Source: Reclinomonas americana ATCC 50394 (Eukaryota > Jakobida > Jakobea > Jakobida). Taken from it: 20,551 nucleotides of DNA. The notes below the pieces were generated by a model that did not search any database, was not told the origin of the DNA, and saw only the letters and a program-made list of their open reading frames with translations. This document shows, piece by piece, positions 18,415 to 20,551 of the stretch. Made by a program: the position numbers and the translations under genes. The DNA lies in the NCBI GenBank assembly GCA_048213135.1, contig PS015282.1:7223-27773 (forward strand), in the 5' to 3' direction. Each line of letters begins with the position of its first letter. Positions within the stretch are counted from its first letter, which is position 1.

Positions 18415-18890
18415 NNNNNNNNNNNNNNNNNNNNNNNNNNNNNNNNNNNNNNNNNNNNNNNNNNNNNNNNNNNNNNNNNNNNNNNNNNNNNNNNNNNNNN
18501 NNNNNNNNNNNNNNNNNNNNNNNNNNNNNNNNNNNNNNNNNNNNNNNNNNNNNNNNNNNNNNNNNNNNNNNNNNNNNNNNNNNNNNNNNNNNNNNNNNNN
18601 NNNNNNNNNNNNNNNNNNNNNNNNNNNNNNNNNNNNNNNNNNNNNNNNNNNNNNNNNNNNNNNNNNNNNNNNNNNNNNNNNNNNNNNNNNNNNNNNNNNN
18701 NNNNNNNNNNNNNNNNNNNNNNNNNNNNNNNNNNNNNNNNNNNNNNNNNNNNNNNNNNNNNNNNNNNNNNNNNNNNNNNNNNNNNNNNNNNNNNNNNNNN
18801 NNNNNNNNNNNNNNNNNNNNNNNNNNNNNNNNNNNNNNNNNNNNNNNNNNNNNNNNNNNNNNNNNNNNNNNNNNNNNNNNNNNNNNNNNN
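18415..18890. other. assembly gap (476 N) at the centre of the palindrome
   Basis: The gap sits exactly at the axis of the inverted duplication, with GA repeats on its left and the reverse complement CT repeats on its right. Its real content, or whether the two sides are truly adjacent, is unknown. Confidence 0.95.
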
Positions 18891-20551
18891 TCTCTCTCTC
18901 TCCCTTCTCCTCTCGCGAGTGAGAAAAAATCGAAATCGTCGTTCGGAAATTTGTTTTTCTTTTGCGCACGGGTACGTACAATGAATGCATGCGTGGGGGG
19001 GTTGGCGATGACACAGAAAACAGAGCGAAGGGCCACAGGAAACAGTCGAGCGAGGAAAAATGGAGAGTGGGGGAGAGAGAGATTGCTGTGCCATTACTGG
19101 ACTGGCTGGATCAAGCGATCGACACCCTGCTCCTCGTACATGCGCTTCGAGATCCAGAACTCGTCGCGCTCCTTCATAATGTCGGCCAGCACGGCGCCGC
19201 CAAGGAACACCATGTGCTTTCGTCGAGGTGGGTCCTCCACGCGGATCTTGAAGTTCTGCAAGGAGAGAGAGAGCGGTGAGCGACAAGCAAAACACACAAG
19301 AGATAATCTTTTGTCATGGTACGCACCGCCGCCTGCAGTCTGTCGCGTCTGCCATCCAACACATGCCTCAAGTACAGATCCGTAATGTCCTTCTCCAGAC
19401 GTGACGGCAGACCCGGGAACATAGTGGTGCCGCCAGAGAGCACAATGTGGCGGTAGAACTTGGCACGCAGGTTGATGTCGCAGGCGTTGATGACCTCGAA
19501 CACCATGTCGGACATGCCGTTGCCCTCCTTGTCGACCACACGCGGTTGGAAGAGTGCCTCGGCAGCCTCAAAGCGCTCGGCACCCACTGTGATCACCTGG
19601 CCGTCGGGCAGCTGCGCGACAAACGAGAATGTAAGCGGAAGAGAACAGGAGAGGGAAAAGGGGAGTGGCGCACCGTAAACTGCTCGTCCAGCACCGTGGT
19701 CTCCAGCGCCAGCTTCTTCTCCAGCTCCAGATCGCAGCCAACGTAGCAGAACTTCTCCTTGATTTGCCGTGCCGTGTCAAAGTCGGCGGTGCGGTTGAAC
19801 GAGTAGCCGCGCAGTGACAGCAGCTTGATCAAGTACTCGGTAATGTCGCGGCCGGCCAAATCAATACGGCGCACGGCAGCGGGGATTGAGTAGCCCTCGT
19901 ACACTGGCACAATGTGTGTCACACCATCGCCAGAGTCGACGACCACACCCGTCACCAAGCCTGGTGGCAGCACAAAGGGAAAAAGTGAGCGGGAGCGAAA
20001 TAAAAGAGTGGAGAAGGGGGGAGAAAACAGACCTTGTGCGTATAGTGTGAGCACGGCCTGAATTTGCACATTGACGCCTTGGAAACCGTACGTGTCGAAC
20101 ATGGTGGTGAGCATTTTCTTGCGGTTGGCCAGTGGGTTCAGTGGCGGCTCCGTCAGCAGAATGCGGCACTCGTGCGGCTTGATCTTCAGCTTCTCGTTGA
20201 ATGTGTAGTTCCACAGGTGCTCCATGTCGACCCTGTGTCAAAAAAACACGACATCGCAAACACCACAACAACATGACACGCACAACAGCGTCAGCTATGC
20301 ACAAAGGGTGGGAGGGAGGGAGGATGATAGATGGATAGATGGAAGAGTGGGAGGAGAGAATAGAAAAATGTCCGGAAGAGACAGGTGTCGCGTCACGCGG
20401 TGGCATGGCAGCCAAGTAGTGGCACGATGTTTTGATTCCGATAGTAAACTATTAATCTGCCGGCTGAAGATATGATCGACGCTGTAGCTCAAGCCTCGCA
20501 CATGCGAACACGCAAAGGCCCACGATCATGTTTTCCGGGATGCACAGAGAG
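18891..20551 (-). repeat. right arm of the inverted duplication
   Basis: Reverse-complement counterpart of 16754-18414, running to the last base of the window. It stops at the point where the left arm borders its homopyrimidine tract, so the true outer boundary is not visible. Confidence 0.95.
19094..20232 (-). CDS. ARP2: actin-related protein 2, copy B, 3' half (5' exons outside window)
   Basis: Minus-strand exons 20033-20232, 19674-19960, 19327-19611 and 19094-19255 match exons 6-9 of copy A in length, phase and splice sites. They encode the same residues from [11 protein letters not shown] to the stop (TTA on the plus strand at 19094-19096). Differences I could see are synonymous: GCC/GCT, TTC/TTT, ACC/ACT, GAA/GAG and CTC/CTT. 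The upstream intron acceptor lies directly beyond 20232 and the intron continues to the window end; exons 1-5 would lie beyond 20551. No frameshift or stop is present, so this half is intact. Whether it is a real second gene or the other allele cannot be decided here. Confidence 0.9.

Noticed and set aside
18288-19385. Long frames crossing the central gap of the palindrome
   Set aside because: Open through Ns; the rest is ARP2 3' flank or antisense ARP2 sequence.

Overview
The window is nuclear DNA from an intron-dense eukaryote, most likely a free-living protist. Coding sequence is GC-rich at third positions. The reconstructed genes contain about 40 introns, from 36 nt to about 1.7 kb, and between them lie microsatellites and homopurine or homopyrimidine tracts. 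All recognisable products are eukaryotic housekeeping proteins except one bacterial-type enzyme. I cannot fix the species or phylum from sequence alone. Four N gaps (4108-4186, 5224-5703, 15818-16609, 18415-18890) interrupt the window, three of them directly bordered by simple sequence on at least one side.

Left part (1-5703): a gene-free flank with GT/GA and CAA microsatellites and a cluster of GAATTCGAA motifs (1-1325). It is followed by a plus-strand gene for a large protein with an acidic low-complexity N-terminus, one hydrophobic segment, a fibronectin type III domain and the start of a tubulin-tyrosine-ligase-like domain (1326-4107, cut by a gap). Converging on it is the C-terminal part of an unrecognised Gln/Ala/Pro-rich protein on the minus strand (4227-5223).

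Middle (about 6020-14058): VPS39/VAM6, a HOPS/CORVET-type tethering subunit in about 21 exons (6020-10920). Only 41 nt downstream, on the same strand, begins a six-exon gene for an E. coli Gpt-type xanthine/guanine phosphoribosyltransferase with an added N-terminal membrane anchor (10962-12096). Tail-to-tail with it is a 20S proteasome alpha-7 (PSMA3-type) gene on the minus strand (12247-14058, first exon unresolved).

Right part (14059-20551): a short divergent intergenic region, then a complete ARP2 gene in nine exons (14610-18206). The sequence then turns back on itself. A second copy of the 3' half of ARP2, on the minus strand (19094-20232), is part of a tail-to-tail inverted duplication centred on the gap at 18415-18890. 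The compared exons of the two copies differ by about five synonymous substitutions and no amino-acid change; introns and UTR differ by small indels. This is either a young palindromic duplication or two haplotypes joined by the assembler.

The genes do not form one pathway. They cover vesicle tethering, purine salvage, proteolysis, actin nucleation and probably tubulin modification, packed closely as in a compact protist genome. The observations most worth following are the ARP2 palindrome, the FN3-TTLL fusion whose intron 4 donor overlaps an in-frame TAG, the membrane-anchored bacterial-type Gpt, and an unusual donor heptamer, GTTGCGT, shared by five introns in four genes.
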